Source: Streptomyces albus subsp. albus
GTDB taxonomy: Bacteria > Actinomycetota > Actinomycetes > Streptomycetales > Streptomycetaceae
Length of the DNA stretch: 40,823 bases
Direction of reading: 5' to 3'
Assembly: GCF_000719865.1 (NCBI RefSeq)
Contig: NZ_JOID01000040.1
Location: forward strand, 1 to 40,823
The first letter of the stretch is position 1. Every line of letters starts with the position of its first letter. The notes below the pieces were generated by a model. The model saw only the letters and a program-made list of their open reading frames with translations, searched no databases and was not told the DNA's origin. Position numbers and translations under genes: made by a program. Below, piece after piece: positions 15,518-22,781 of the stretch.

Positions 15518-16663
15518 ATGCCGGAAAACACCACTTCCCCCGTGTACGTCATAGGCGGCGGCCCCGGCGGGCTCGCCACGGCCGCGGCGCTGGCCGGCCG
15601 CGGCATACGGGCCGTGGTGCTGGAGAAGGCGGACGCGGTCGCCGCCTCCTGGCGCGGGCACTACGACAGCCTGCGCCTGCACACCACCCGCCGGCTCTCC
15701 GCCCTCCCCGGCCTGGCCATCCCCCGCGCCTACGGACGCTGGCTCGCCCGGGACGACGTGATCCGCTATCTCGAGGAGTACGCGCGGCACCACCGGCTGG
15801 ACGTCGTCACCGGGGTGGAGGTGTCCCGGGTGGAGCGGACGGAAACCGGCTGGCTGCTGCACGCCACCGGCGGCCGCCGGCTGGCCGCGCGCGACGTCGT
15901 GATCGCCACCGGCTTCAACCACACCCCGTACCTCCCGGACTGGGAGGGACGCGACGGCTACACCGGCGAACTGCTGCACGCCCGCGAGTACCGCAACGCG
16001 GAGCCGTACGCGGGCCGGGACGTCCTGGTGGCCGGCACGGGCAACACGGGCGCGGACATCGCCGTCGAGCTGGCCCGGGGCGGCGCCGCCCGTGTCCGGC
16101 TCGCCGTCCGCACCCCGCCGCACATCGTGCGCCGCACCACGGCCGGCTGGCCCGCGCAGCGCACCGGCATCCTCTGCCGCCGGCTGCCGGCCGGCGCGGT
16201 GGACCGGGCGGCGCGCGGCCTGGCCCGGCTGTCGCTGCCGGACCTGGCCGAGTACGGGCTGCCGCGCCCGGACAGCGGGCTGTACTCGCGCGCCAAGGAG
16301 GGCGCGATCCCAGTGCAGGACGTCGGGCTGGTCGACGCGGTGCGCTCACGGGCCGTGGAGCCGGTGGCCGCCGTGGCCTCGTTCGACCACGGCAAGGTGG
16401 TGCTCGCCGACGGCTCGCGCATCTCCCCGGACGCGGTGATCGCGGCCACCGGCTACCGCCGCGGCCTGGAGTCCCTGGTCGGCGAACTCGGCGTCCTGGA
16501 CGACCGCGGCCGGCCCGTGGTCCACGGCCCGCGCACGGCGGCCGGGGCCCCCGGGCTCTACTTCACCGGCTACACCAACCCGATCAGCGGCATGCTCCGC
16601 GAACTCGCCCTGGACGCCCGCCGGATAGCCCGGCGGATAGCGAGCACCACGGACCGGGACTGA
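15518..16663 (+). CDS. Flavin-containing monooxygenase (NAD(P)/FAD-dependent)
   Basis: 381 residues. N-terminal FAD motif VYVIGGGPGGLATAAAL (about residues 9-25). LHTTRRLSALPG resembles the substrate-side loop of YUCCA/CzcO-type monooxygenases. The second dinucleotide motif VLVAGTGNTGADIAVEL (about 167-183) binds NADPH. ATGYRRGLESL (about 308-318) is the C-terminal ATG motif of the family. Such enzymes oxygenate small molecules or act as thioredoxin-reductase-like oxidoreductases; the substrate is not evident. ATG 15518 is chosen because the in-frame TTG 15479 coincides with the likely -35 box. It follows the TetR gene, with a candidate operator in its promoter. Confidence 0.88.
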   Translation: MPENTTSPVYVIGGGPGGLATAAALAGRGIRAVVLEKADAVAASWRGHYDSLRLHTTRRLSALPGLAIPRAYGRWLARDDVIRYLEEYARHHRLDVVTGVEVSRVERTETGWLLHATGGRRLAARDVVIATGFNHTPYLPDWEGRDGYTGELLHAREYRNAEPYAGRDVLVAGTGNTGADIAVELARGGAARVRLAVRTPPHIVRRTTAGWPAQRTGILCRRLPAGAVDRAARGLARLSLPDLAEYGLPRPDSGLYSRAKEGAIPVQDVGLVDAVRSRAVEPVAAVASFDHGKVVLADGSRISPDAVIAATGYRRGLESLVGELGVLDDRGRPVVHGPRTAAGAPGLYFTGYTNPISGMLRELALDARRIARRIASTTDRD

Positions 16664-17096
16664 CGAGGGCGGCCCCGGCCCGGGCCCGAAACCCGGGGTG
16701 GGGGCGCGGGCGGAGCCCGGAGCCGGGCCGGCGGATTCGGGGCACGGCCGGGGCCCGTTCCCGGCCCGGGACCCGGAGTGCGGCCGGGGCCCGGGGCCTG
16801 GGGGCAGGGCCGGAGCCCACTCGGCCGGAGCCCAGGAGACCGGGCCCCGAGGGACCTGCCCCCGGCCCGGGACCCGCCCCGGATCCGGGTCCGGGCCCGG
16901 GTCCGGGTCCGGGTCCGGGCCTCGGGACCCCGCGTTCGGCCAGGGCCCGGGGCCGGGGCCTGCGGGGACGCACCGCGACCGGCGCGGGCCCACCGCGGCC
17001 CGGGTCGGGCCCACCGCGGCCCGGGTCGGGCCCACCGCGGCCCGGGTCGGGCCGACCGCGGCCCGGCGCCGCCGCCCGCCGCCCGCCGCCGGGGCC
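16664..17096. other. Convergent intergenic region, extremely G+C rich
   Basis: 433 bp of almost pure G+C between two convergent genes. It contains CGGGTC hexamer runs (16882-16918) and the 21-bp array at 16986-17066. No gene seen. Confidence 0.6.
16986..17066. repeat. 21-bp tandem repeat, about 3.9 copies
   Basis: A 21-bp unit starting GGGCCCACCGCGGCCC occurs at 16986-17006, 17007-17027 and 17028-17048 without mismatch, then as a partial diverged copy to 17066. The unit contains the palindromes GGGCCC and CCGCGG. It ends 30 bp before the stop of the minus-strand membrane protein gene. Confidence 0.85.
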
Positions 17097-17831
17097 TCAG
17101 CTCCGTCCGCCCTCGGCGGTTTCCGCCGCCGAGCACTCCCGCACCTCGGCGAGGTTGCGGGTGCGCACACCCGGCAGCCAGCCGTCGACGGGGAGGACGG
17201 CGCCCCCGCCCGACACCAGGTACCAGCGCCGCGAGGTGATGCCGGACTCGTCCCGGATGAGCCGGCCGTCGGTCACCACGCAGACGGCGGACACCCGGTC
17301 TCCGTGCCACACGCGACCCGCGCGGTTGTCCGGGGAGCCGTACCGCCGGTACGGGTCCTTGGCGAGGCCCAGCGCGCACTCCAGCGTGCGCAGCCTCCGG
17401 CACGCCTCCTCGGCGTTGTGGACGGTGAGGGTCACCGCGGGTGGTCCCGCGGGGTGCCCGTCCGTTCCGCCGCCGCCCCTGCCGCCCCTGCCGTCCGGGC
17501 CGCCGGGCGGACCGGCCAGCCACCAGGCGCCCAGAAGGACCAGACTCACCACGACCGCGACGGTCAGGCCCGCCAGGAGACGCGGCACCGGTCGCGGTAC
17601 GCCGGACGGCAGGCGGCGCGAAGGGCCGGACGGCAGGCGGCGCGGGAACCCGCCCGGGAGCCCGCGGCCCCGCCACAGGCCCGGGGGTTCGGCGCGGGGG
17701 GCGGGCACGGCGGGCGGGCCGGAGCGGACCCGTTCCCAGAGGCCGGGTGGCGTTTCGACGGCCTCGTCCGCGGCCCGCAGCCGCTCGCGCAGCAACTGGA
17801 CCGTCTCCTCGTCCGGTTCGCGGCTCTTCAC
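17097..17831 (-). CDS. Single-pass membrane protein coupled to an ECF sigma factor
   Basis: 244 residues from GTG 17831. The N-terminal cytoplasmic part (about 1-75) has an acidic helix (EETVQLLRERLRAADEAVE) and GLWERVR, the layout of many Streptomyces proteins encoded after ECF sigma genes. One membrane helix follows (VPRLLAGLTVAVVVSLVLLG, about 80-105). The outer part has four cysteines (EEACRRLRTLEC, VCVV, RECSA) and no known motif that I recognise. The GTGA overlap with the sigma gene (17828-17831) means translational coupling and suggests an anti-sigma or sensor partner. No HxxxCxxC zinc motif is present, so it is not a ZAS-type anti-sigma factor. The much longer open frame reaching to 19133 runs through the sigma gene in another frame and is not used. 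Confidence 0.8.
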   Translation of the reverse strand: MKSREPDEETVQLLRERLRAADEAVETPPGLWERVRSGPPAVPAPRAEPPGLWRGRGLPGGFPRRLPSGPSRRLPSGVPRPVPRLLAGLTVAVVVSLVLLGAWWLAGPPGGPDGRGGRGGGGTDGHPAGPPAVTLTVHNAEEACRRLRTLECALGLAKDPYRRYGSPDNRAGRVWHGDRVSAVCVVTDGRLIRDESGITSRRWYLVSGGGAVLPVDGWLPGVRTRNLAEVRECSAAETAEGGRS

Positions 17832-18382
17832 GGTGCCCCCTCCTTCTCCGCTCCGGCCCGCCCGGGTGCGTGGACGAGCGCACGCAGCTTCCCCAGGGCC
17901 CGTTCCCGGTGGCGGGCGGCGGTGCCCCGGTGGACGCGCAGGATCTCGGCGGCCTGGTCGATGGTGTAGCCGTCGAGGTCGACCAGGACGACCACCGCCG
18001 CCTGGCGTGGCGTCAACCCTCGTAGCAGGCGCATCGTCTCCAGCCTCGCCTGCCGGTCGCCGACCCCGCCGTCCCACTCCTCCGCACCGGCCGCGCCGCC
18101 GGTCTGCCGGTCCACGTCTTCCACCAGCACCTGCCGCCGGTCCCGCCGGTAGGTGTCCCGGGCGACGCTGACCAGAGTGGTGAACGCGTAGGCGTACGGC
18201 TCGGGGTGGGCCAGGAAGCGCTGCGGGCGGGCCGCGAGTTTGAGGTAGGCCTCGTGAACGATGTCCTCCGCCGACTGCCGGCCGCCGGCGACGAGGACGG
18301 CTCTCCGGTAGAGCCTGGGCAGCAGGGCGCAGAAGACGTCGTCGATGGGAGACCCCGCCGACGCTCCGGGCGTGTGGCTCAC
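17828..18382 (-). CDS. ECF-type RNA polymerase sigma factor
   Basis: 184 residues. Region 2: LYRRAVLVAGGRQSAEDIVHEAYLKL with the downstream PYAYAFTTLVSVARDTYRR. Region 4: LRGLTPRQAAVVVLVDLDGYTIDQAAEILRVHRGTAARHRERALGKLR, a good SigE/SigM-like -35 reader. The linker between them (VDRQTGGAAGAEEWD) is short. I prefer GTG 18382, which lies 9 nt from the ribosome site GGAGG; the in-frame GTG 18388 is only 3 nt from it. The last codons overlap the membrane protein gene by 4 bp. The upstream leader contains the palindrome GGGTAATTACCC. Confidence 0.88.
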   Translation of the reverse strand: MSHTPGASAGSPIDDVFCALLPRLYRRAVLVAGGRQSAEDIVHEAYLKLAARPQRFLAHPEPYAYAFTTLVSVARDTYRRDRRQVLVEDVDRQTGGAAGAEEWDGGVGDRQARLETMRLLRGLTPRQAAVVVLVDLDGYTIDQAAEILRVHRGTAARHRERALGKLRALVHAPGRAGAEKEGAP

Positions 18383-18414
18383 TGGCACCTACCTCCCCGG
18401 TTGCCGGACCAGGC

Positions 18415-18426
18415 GGGTAATTACCC
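18415..18426. promoter_or_regulatory. 12-bp palindrome GGGTAATTACCC before the ECF sigma gene
   Basis: A perfect palindrome, A+T in the centre, 33-44 bp before the start codon of the sigma gene. It is a candidate operator or part of the promoter. Confidence 0.4.
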
Positions 18427-19184
18427 CTGCGAGCAGGGTGGTTATCGCCACGGGAGAGTGGTCCGCCGTCACCGGAATTGACGCCTCCGGGGCAGAGCCC
18501 GGGAGGTACGGGCCGGGTCGGGGCCCGCAAGCGGGTAGGGGCCGGCGCGGGGCGGAGGCGACCGGCAACGCGCCGGGAGCGGGGATCCGCAGCCGGGGAG
18601 CGGGAATCGGCGACGCGGAAGCCGGGGAGCGGGAGCGGGAGCGGGAGTCGGGGAGCCGGGTCGGGAGTCCAGGAGCCGGAGCCGGGAGTCCAGGAGCCGG
18701 AGCCGGGAGTCCAGGAGCCGGAGCCGGGAGTCCAGGAGCCGGAGCCGGGAGTCCGGGAGCCGGAGCCGGGTACGGCGGTCGGGGAGCGGGGGCGGGGAAG
18801 GCGGCAAGCGGAAAGCGGAGGAAGCGGGGAGCGGAGCCCTCGGAGCCGTGCGCCGGGAGGGGCCGACGACTGTGGCAGCGCCGCCGGGAATACCGGTGGC
18901 GGTGGCACTGCCGGTGGGCGATGCCGGTACCGGTGGGCGGCGCCGGTGGGCGGTGAAGGCCCGGCGCGGGTCCCCGCGGACCGGCCGGCCGGTGGTGCGC
19001 TGTCACGCACCCCGGGCCGGTACGGCGGGGACCACCACCCGGCTCCGGCACCCGGACTTCGTACCGTCGCGCCGGACGACGACCCGTATTCGCCGAGGCC
19101 ACACCGTCTCCGGGCTCCTCGGCGTCCCCTCACAACGAATCGTTGAATCCCAGAGTGATCAACCGGTGCCGGGACGTCAACACC
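18427..19184. other. Long intergenic region without a supported gene
   Basis: About 760 bp. It holds GGGAGC hexamer runs (about 18618-18650), the 21-bp array 18663-18767 and further purine-biased G+C sequence. Open frames give only Gly/Ser/Arg-rich products. The last 60 bp before 19184 are noticeably less G+C rich (GTTGAATCCCAGAGTGATCAAC, arms GTTGA and TCAAC). Confidence 0.55.
18663..18767. repeat. 21-bp tandem repeat, five copies
   Basis: A unit beginning GGGAGTCCAGGAGCC is repeated at 18663, 18684, 18705, 18726 and 18747. The first four copies are identical and the fifth has one A-to-G change. The upstream flank is a run of the related hexamer GGGAGC, from which the array may have grown. 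Confidence 0.9.
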
Positions 19185-19212
19185 CCGGCATAACTATGTC
19201 CATTTATGCCGG
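19185..19212. terminator. Hairpin over the stop codon of the RsbW-like gene
   Basis: CCGGCATAA (19185-19193) and TTATGCCGG (19204-19212) form a perfect 9-bp stem with a 10-nt loop. On the plus strand it is followed by TTTT (19213-19216), as in a rho-independent terminator. On the minus strand the TAA stop of the ATPase gene lies inside the stem. Confidence 0.6.
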
Positions 19213-19866
19213 TTTTGACATGGCGCATTGGGGTTCAGGGGCGGCCGCCGGAACGGATGCCGGCACCTCCACCGGCTCACCGGGCTCCACCGCGCACACC
19301 GGCTCCCCCCGGTCCACTTCGCACCAGATGGCCTTTCCCGCCCCTTCGGCCCGCCATCCCCAGCGGTCGGCCAGCCCGTCCACCAGCTCCAACCCGCGCC
19401 CACTGGTCTCGTCACCCCCGGCATGGCGCCGCGAGGGCGGACGGGCGCTGCGGTCGGCGACTTCCACCCGCACCGTCTCCGGCACGGCACCGTGACGGCG
19501 GCCGGCCCCCGCGCCCACGCCGTTCGCGCCCGTACCGCTCGCGTTGGCGGAACCGCCCGCGCCGCCCGGGCCGTTGACGTCACCCGGGCCGGCCGCACCA
19601 CCGGCACCGGGCGCCCCGGGCGTACCTTCCGGCCCCGCCTCACCCCCGCCCACCGGGGCCGGCAGCAGTATGCGCAGCACGGCCGGACGGCCCGTGTGCA
19701 CCACCGCGTTGGTGACGAGCTCGGAGATCAGCAGGAGCAGCGTCTCCGCCAGCGACTCGTCACCCTCCACCCCCGACCCGGCGAGACGCGAGCGCGCCCA
19801 TCTCCGGGCCCGTCCCACCTCCGCGGGATCGGGCCGAACCTCCAGCTGAACCTGAAGCACCTGCAC
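19204..19866 (-). CDS. RsbW-like ATP-binding protein (HATPase_c_2)
   Basis: 220 residues. The N box ELVTNAVVHTG (about residues 49-59) and the G box region SGRGLELVDGLADRWGWR (about 160-177) are those of Streptomyces anti-sigma-type ATPases, which bind ATP and often phosphorylate STAS partners. Between them is an unusual Gly/Ala/Asn-rich insert of about 55 residues (75-130) not normally seen in this fold. Start is GTG 19866: an in-frame TGA lies just two codons upstream, and no clear ribosome site is visible. Its gene neighbourhood includes a STAS protein and two sigma factors, so a partner-switching role is plausible. Confidence 0.85.
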   Translation of the reverse strand: MQVLQVQLEVRPDPAEVGRARRWARSRLAGSGVEGDESLAETLLLLISELVTNAVVHTGRPAVLRILLPAPVGGGEAGPEGTPGAPGAGGAAGPGDVNGPGGAGGSANASGTGANGVGAGAGRRHGAVPETVRVEVADRSARPPSRRHAGGDETSGRGLELVDGLADRWGWRAEGAGKAIWCEVDRGEPVCAVEPGEPVEVPASVPAAAPEPQCAMSKPA

Positions 19867-20254
19867 CGCTCACACCATCCGAACCGGCGGACTCATCGCC
19901 GCGCGTCTCCCAATGATCACGGAAAGTGACCCCGACGGAGAACAGCATGGTTGACGTACAGTCACCCGAACAAGCGCTTCGGGCATATTCCGGCGCAAAG
20001 GAGTACGCGTACTGCATACTGTGCGACCCGCACAGCCGTCAGTCGAACACCCGGCGCCCGCAAGGCCGCAGCGCGGGCAGGCGGGGCGCACACCCGTCGG
20101 CCGGGGGCGCGGGGGGCGGAGTGGAACCGGCGCCGCCGCCGTACGCCGGACCGGCCCCCGGGAGCACTTCCCGGGAGCCGGTCGGTTCACGAAGCGTGAT
20201 CGGCGGCGATCGGCGTCCGCCGCCGCGGGTACGGTCCGTGAGGGTCCGCCGCCG
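19867..20254. other. Intergenic region upstream of the RsbW-like gene
   Basis: 388 bp. The part 19900-20040 is unusually A+T rich for this genome and carries the palindrome AGTACGCGTACT (20002-20013); it probably holds the promoter of the minus-strand ATPase gene. A short frame on the minus strand (from 20017) is open but uses rare codons and has no ribosome site, so I do not call it. Confidence 0.5.
20002..20013. promoter_or_regulatory. 12-bp palindrome AGTACGCGTACT
   Basis: A perfect palindrome in an A+T-richer stretch, about 140 bp upstream of the RsbW-like gene start. It is flanked by AGTATGCAGTACG-type repeats on the minus strand. Candidate regulator site. Confidence 0.35.
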
Positions 20255-20833
20255 TCACTCCGGCTCGGGGGTGGTGTAGTAGGCGGCGAAGGCGGCCACC
20301 GCGTCCTCCTCCGCGATCCGGCCGTCGCCGTCCGCGTCCAGCGCCGACGCGACCGTGCCGCGCAGTTGCTCGGGCACGCCCAGGGCGAGCAGCACCCGCT
20401 GCGCCTGGTCGACCGTCACCGTAACGGTGTTGCCGGACTCCCGGCCCGTGCCGCCGCTCTTGCCGCGCGCGCCGCCGTTCCCGCCGGAGCAGACGCCGGC
20501 CGCCACCGACAGCACCGCGCGGAGGAAGGGGCGGGCGATCTCGGCGAAGCTCCGCGGGTTGTCCCGCAGCCGCTTCACCGCCCCGTGCGTGAACTCCTCG
20601 CGGGTTATGCGCTGATCGCCGTCCCGGTCGGCCATGCCGGCCATGCCCTGCCAGAACCCCTCGGCGCCGTGGTACAGCGCCTGCCCGCAGTCCGACCTGG
20701 CCGCCGTTCCGAACTCCTTCAGCACGGCCGCCGCGGCGGTGTGGAAGTCCTCGCGGGAGATGTAGCCGTTGCCGTCTTGGTCGAAGGAGGCGAAACGAGA
20801 AGCGATCTTGCGCTCGTACTCAGAGCTGTCCAC
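20255..20833 (-). CDS. EF-hand calcium-binding protein (calmodulin-like)
   Basis: 192 residues. Three loops match the EF-hand pattern: DQDGNGYISREDF (about residues 18-30), DRDGDQRITREEF (about 68-80) and DADGDGRIAEEDAV (about 166-179). All have Asp at positions 1, 3 and 5 and an acidic residue at position 12. A fourth, degenerate hand may lie near 135-150. Between the second and third is a Gly/Ser/Lys linker (about 115-135). Cytosolic; no signal peptide. Streptomyces has several such proteins thought to buffer calcium or sense it during aerial growth. Start is GTG 20833 with AGAGGT upstream. It lies among sigma-control genes, which is the main hint of its role. Confidence 0.9.
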   Translation of the reverse strand: MDSSEYERKIASRFASFDQDGNGYISREDFHTAAAAVLKEFGTAARSDCGQALYHGAEGFWQGMAGMADRDGDQRITREEFTHGAVKRLRDNPRSFAEIARPFLRAVLSVAAGVCSGGNGGARGKSGGTGRESGNTVTVTVDQAQRVLLALGVPEQLRGTVASALDADGDGRIAEEDAVAAFAAYYTTPEPE

Positions 20834-21505
20834 GGTGACCTCTGTTGCGTCGTAACGGGGCTGACCTCAGATGATGGTACGTACGTTCGGTGTTCAGGCG
20901 AAGTTCACGGAAGGGAGCGAACGGCGCACGCGGCGGATGCCGTGTGCACCGGGAGAACCTGCGGCACGGAGCCGGGACGGGCCGGGACGAGGCGGGGGCG
21001 CCGGGGACGCCGGGTGCACCGGCGATGCGCCGGGCGCGCGGGACGCGCCGAGGCGGGCCGGCACGGGCGGCGTGGTGATCGGCCGGGGCGGCGAGCCGGG
21101 AGGAGGCCCCGGGGAGCGCGCGGCGGAATCCGCCACCGAGGGGCACCGAGGGGCACGGCGCGTGCGCGGCGCACGGAGGGCCGCGGCGACCGCGTCGCGG
21201 AGCCGGCCCGGGCCGGGCGGGCGGGCGGGAGCGCCGGCTGCCCGGGAAGTCGGGCTGTTCCGGCTCCCGGTGAACGGAAGCGAGGCCGCCGCCGGACGGC
21301 CGCGGGCGGGACCAGGACAGCACGGGGCGAGGCCGCGGGGCTCGGACCCGCCGGCGGCGGGCGGCCGGGAGCGCGGGACCGGGAGCGGAAGGGTTTGGGC
21401 CGCGAGCCCGGAGCCGGGAGCCGGCGCACGGGGCCCGAAGCGCCGGGGCCGGCGGCGCGGGGCCGAAGTGCCGGGCTCCAAGCGCGGGGCCCGAAGCGCG
21501 GGGGC
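20834..21505. other. Intergenic region without a supported gene
   Basis: 672 bp between two minus-strand genes. The first 80 bp are A+T richer (GGTACGTACGTTC near 20876) and likely hold the EF-hand promoter. The rest is G+C-rich sequence with open frames on both strands giving Arg/Pro/Gly-rich products and no recognisable domain. Confidence 0.55.
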
Positions 21506-21970
21506 TCAGGCCGAGAGCGGAGGGGCCGTCTCGTCCAGCGCGGAGGTCACATCCGGGTAGACCTCGAAGAGCCGCCGGACGCCCAGCGCGGCGAGCACCC
21601 GGTTGACGTGGGAGCCGTCCTCCGCGCCGCGGGCCGGCAGGATCAGCCGCAGCCGCCCCTGGCAGGAGCGCATCAGCCGCCGCGCGGCGATGAGCACGCC
21701 CACGCCGCTGGAGTCGCAGAAGCGGACCCCGGAGAGGTCCAGTACCAGGCTGCGGCGGCCGTCCGCCACCGCGTCGTGCACGTGCTGACGTACCGCGGGC
21801 GAGGTCACCAGGTCCATTTCGCCGGAGACTTGGAGAATGGCCCAGGAGCCCTGCTCGTCTTCCCATACCTTCAACGTCACGCGTGCGAAGTCCCTTCGTC
21901 TCCCGGATCCGGAAGCAGTCGTTCCTGTTCCCGCCGTCCGACCACTCTCCCCCGAAACACCGTTCGTCAT
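21506..21970 (-). CDS. STAS-domain anti-anti-sigma factor (RsbV/SpoIIAA-like)
   Basis: 154 residues. The STAS domain covers about 31-145: VTLKVWEDEQGSWAILQVSG, SLVLDLSGVRFCDSSGVGVL with the phospho-acceptor serine in DSSGV (86-90). Such proteins bind anti-sigma ATPases when unphosphorylated and free the sigma factor. The first 30 residues are Gly/Ser/Thr-rich and may not be translated: GTG at 21880 is preceded by GAAGGGA, while ATG 21970 has GGAAGAG. Both are possible. It is divergent from the sigma gene at 22191 and near an RsbW-like ATPase gene, the usual partners. Confidence 0.88.
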   Translation of the reverse strand: MTNGVSGESGRTAGTGTTASGSGRRRDFARVTLKVWEDEQGSWAILQVSGEMDLVTSPAVRQHVHDAVADGRRSLVLDLSGVRFCDSSGVGVLIAARRLMRSCQGRLRLILPARGAEDGSHVNRVLAALGVRRLFEVYPDVTSALDETAPPLSA

Positions 21971-22190
21971 GCGGCTCTTCCGTCGACTCTAGGCACAGCC
22001 CCGCCCCCCGCAAACCGCGGCAGCGGGCAAAGTGACGAGATCTATACCCTCGCCGGGGCCCGAAACGGCGCTCGCTGCCGCAAAGCCGCGTGCACCGCCG
22101 GGCCCGCCCACTACATTCGTCGTGCGCAGTGCGGAATGATCCCGGCAACGGCGGGCGGCCGAACGACGACACGGCACGAATGGGGGCCGT

Positions 22191-22781
22191 ATGGCGAACG
22201 ACGCACCACACCGGCGGGACCGGAAGATGCAGCAGCGCCTGGCGCGCGGCGAGGCCGCCGCGCTCGGTGAACTGTACGACCGGTTCGCCTCTCTTGTTCA
22301 CAGCCTGGCGTACCGGGTGCTCGGAGACGTGAAGGCGGCGGACCGGGTCACCCGCGACGTCTTCGCCCACATCTGGGAGCATCCCGACGCCTACGACCCC
22401 GGACAGGGCCCGATGCGTTCCTGGATCGCCTCCCTCGCCCAGCGGCAGTCCGTGCACCGGTTGCGGGCCGCCGAGGCCGAGCGCATGCGCGCCGACGGCG
22501 CCGGGACCCCGGAGGAGGTCGAGGAGAAGGTGCGCGCCGCCTCCCGCGCCGCCCGCGCCGACTACATCGTCGCCTCCATGCCGGCGCCGCTGCGGGACGC
22601 ACTGGAGCTCGCCTACTTCAAGCGCCGCGACTACCGCCAGGCCGCCGCCGATCTCGGCGTCACCGAGGACGAGGCCCGACGGCGGCTCCGGCTCGGCCTG
22701 CAACTGCTCTCGTCCGCGAACAACCGCACCGGTGACGGTGACCGCACCGGCTCATCGCCCGGTTACGGGAGAAACCCGTGA
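22191..22781 (+). CDS. ECF-like RNA polymerase sigma factor
   Basis: 196 residues. Region 2: GEAAALGELYDRFASLVHSLAYRVLGDVKAADRVTRDVFAHIWEHP with MRSWIASLAQRQSVHRLR. Region 4: SMPAPLRDALELAYFKRRDYRQAAADLGVTEDEARRRLRLGLQLL. The region 2 acidic pair is less conserved than in typical ECF factors (DRVTRDVF for the usual DxxQDxF). The Gly/Asn-rich C-terminus runs into the next gene with a GTGA overlap. Start ATG 22191 has GGGGGCC upstream. It probably works with the coupled downstream protein. Confidence 0.88.
   Translation: MANDAPHRRDRKMQQRLARGEAAALGELYDRFASLVHSLAYRVLGDVKAADRVTRDVFAHIWEHPDAYDPGQGPMRSWIASLAQRQSVHRLRAAEAERMRADGAGTPEEVEEKVRAASRAARADYIVASMPAPLRDALELAYFKRRDYRQAAADLGVTEDEARRRLRLGLQLLSSANNRTGDGDRTGSSPGYGRNP

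Noticed and set aside
18663..18767. CRISPR array
   Set aside because: The 21-bp units are contiguous with no spacers, so this is a plain tandem repeat.
17097..19133. One long minus-strand frame of 678 codons
   Set aside because: Only its last 244 codons are a real protein; the rest runs through the sigma gene in a different frame. The GTGA coupling sets the start at 17831.
19760..20017. Small minus-strand gene starting MQYAYSFAPEYAR
   Set aside because: Atypical codon use, no ribosome site and overlap with the supported ATPase gene; the stretch looks like promoter DNA.
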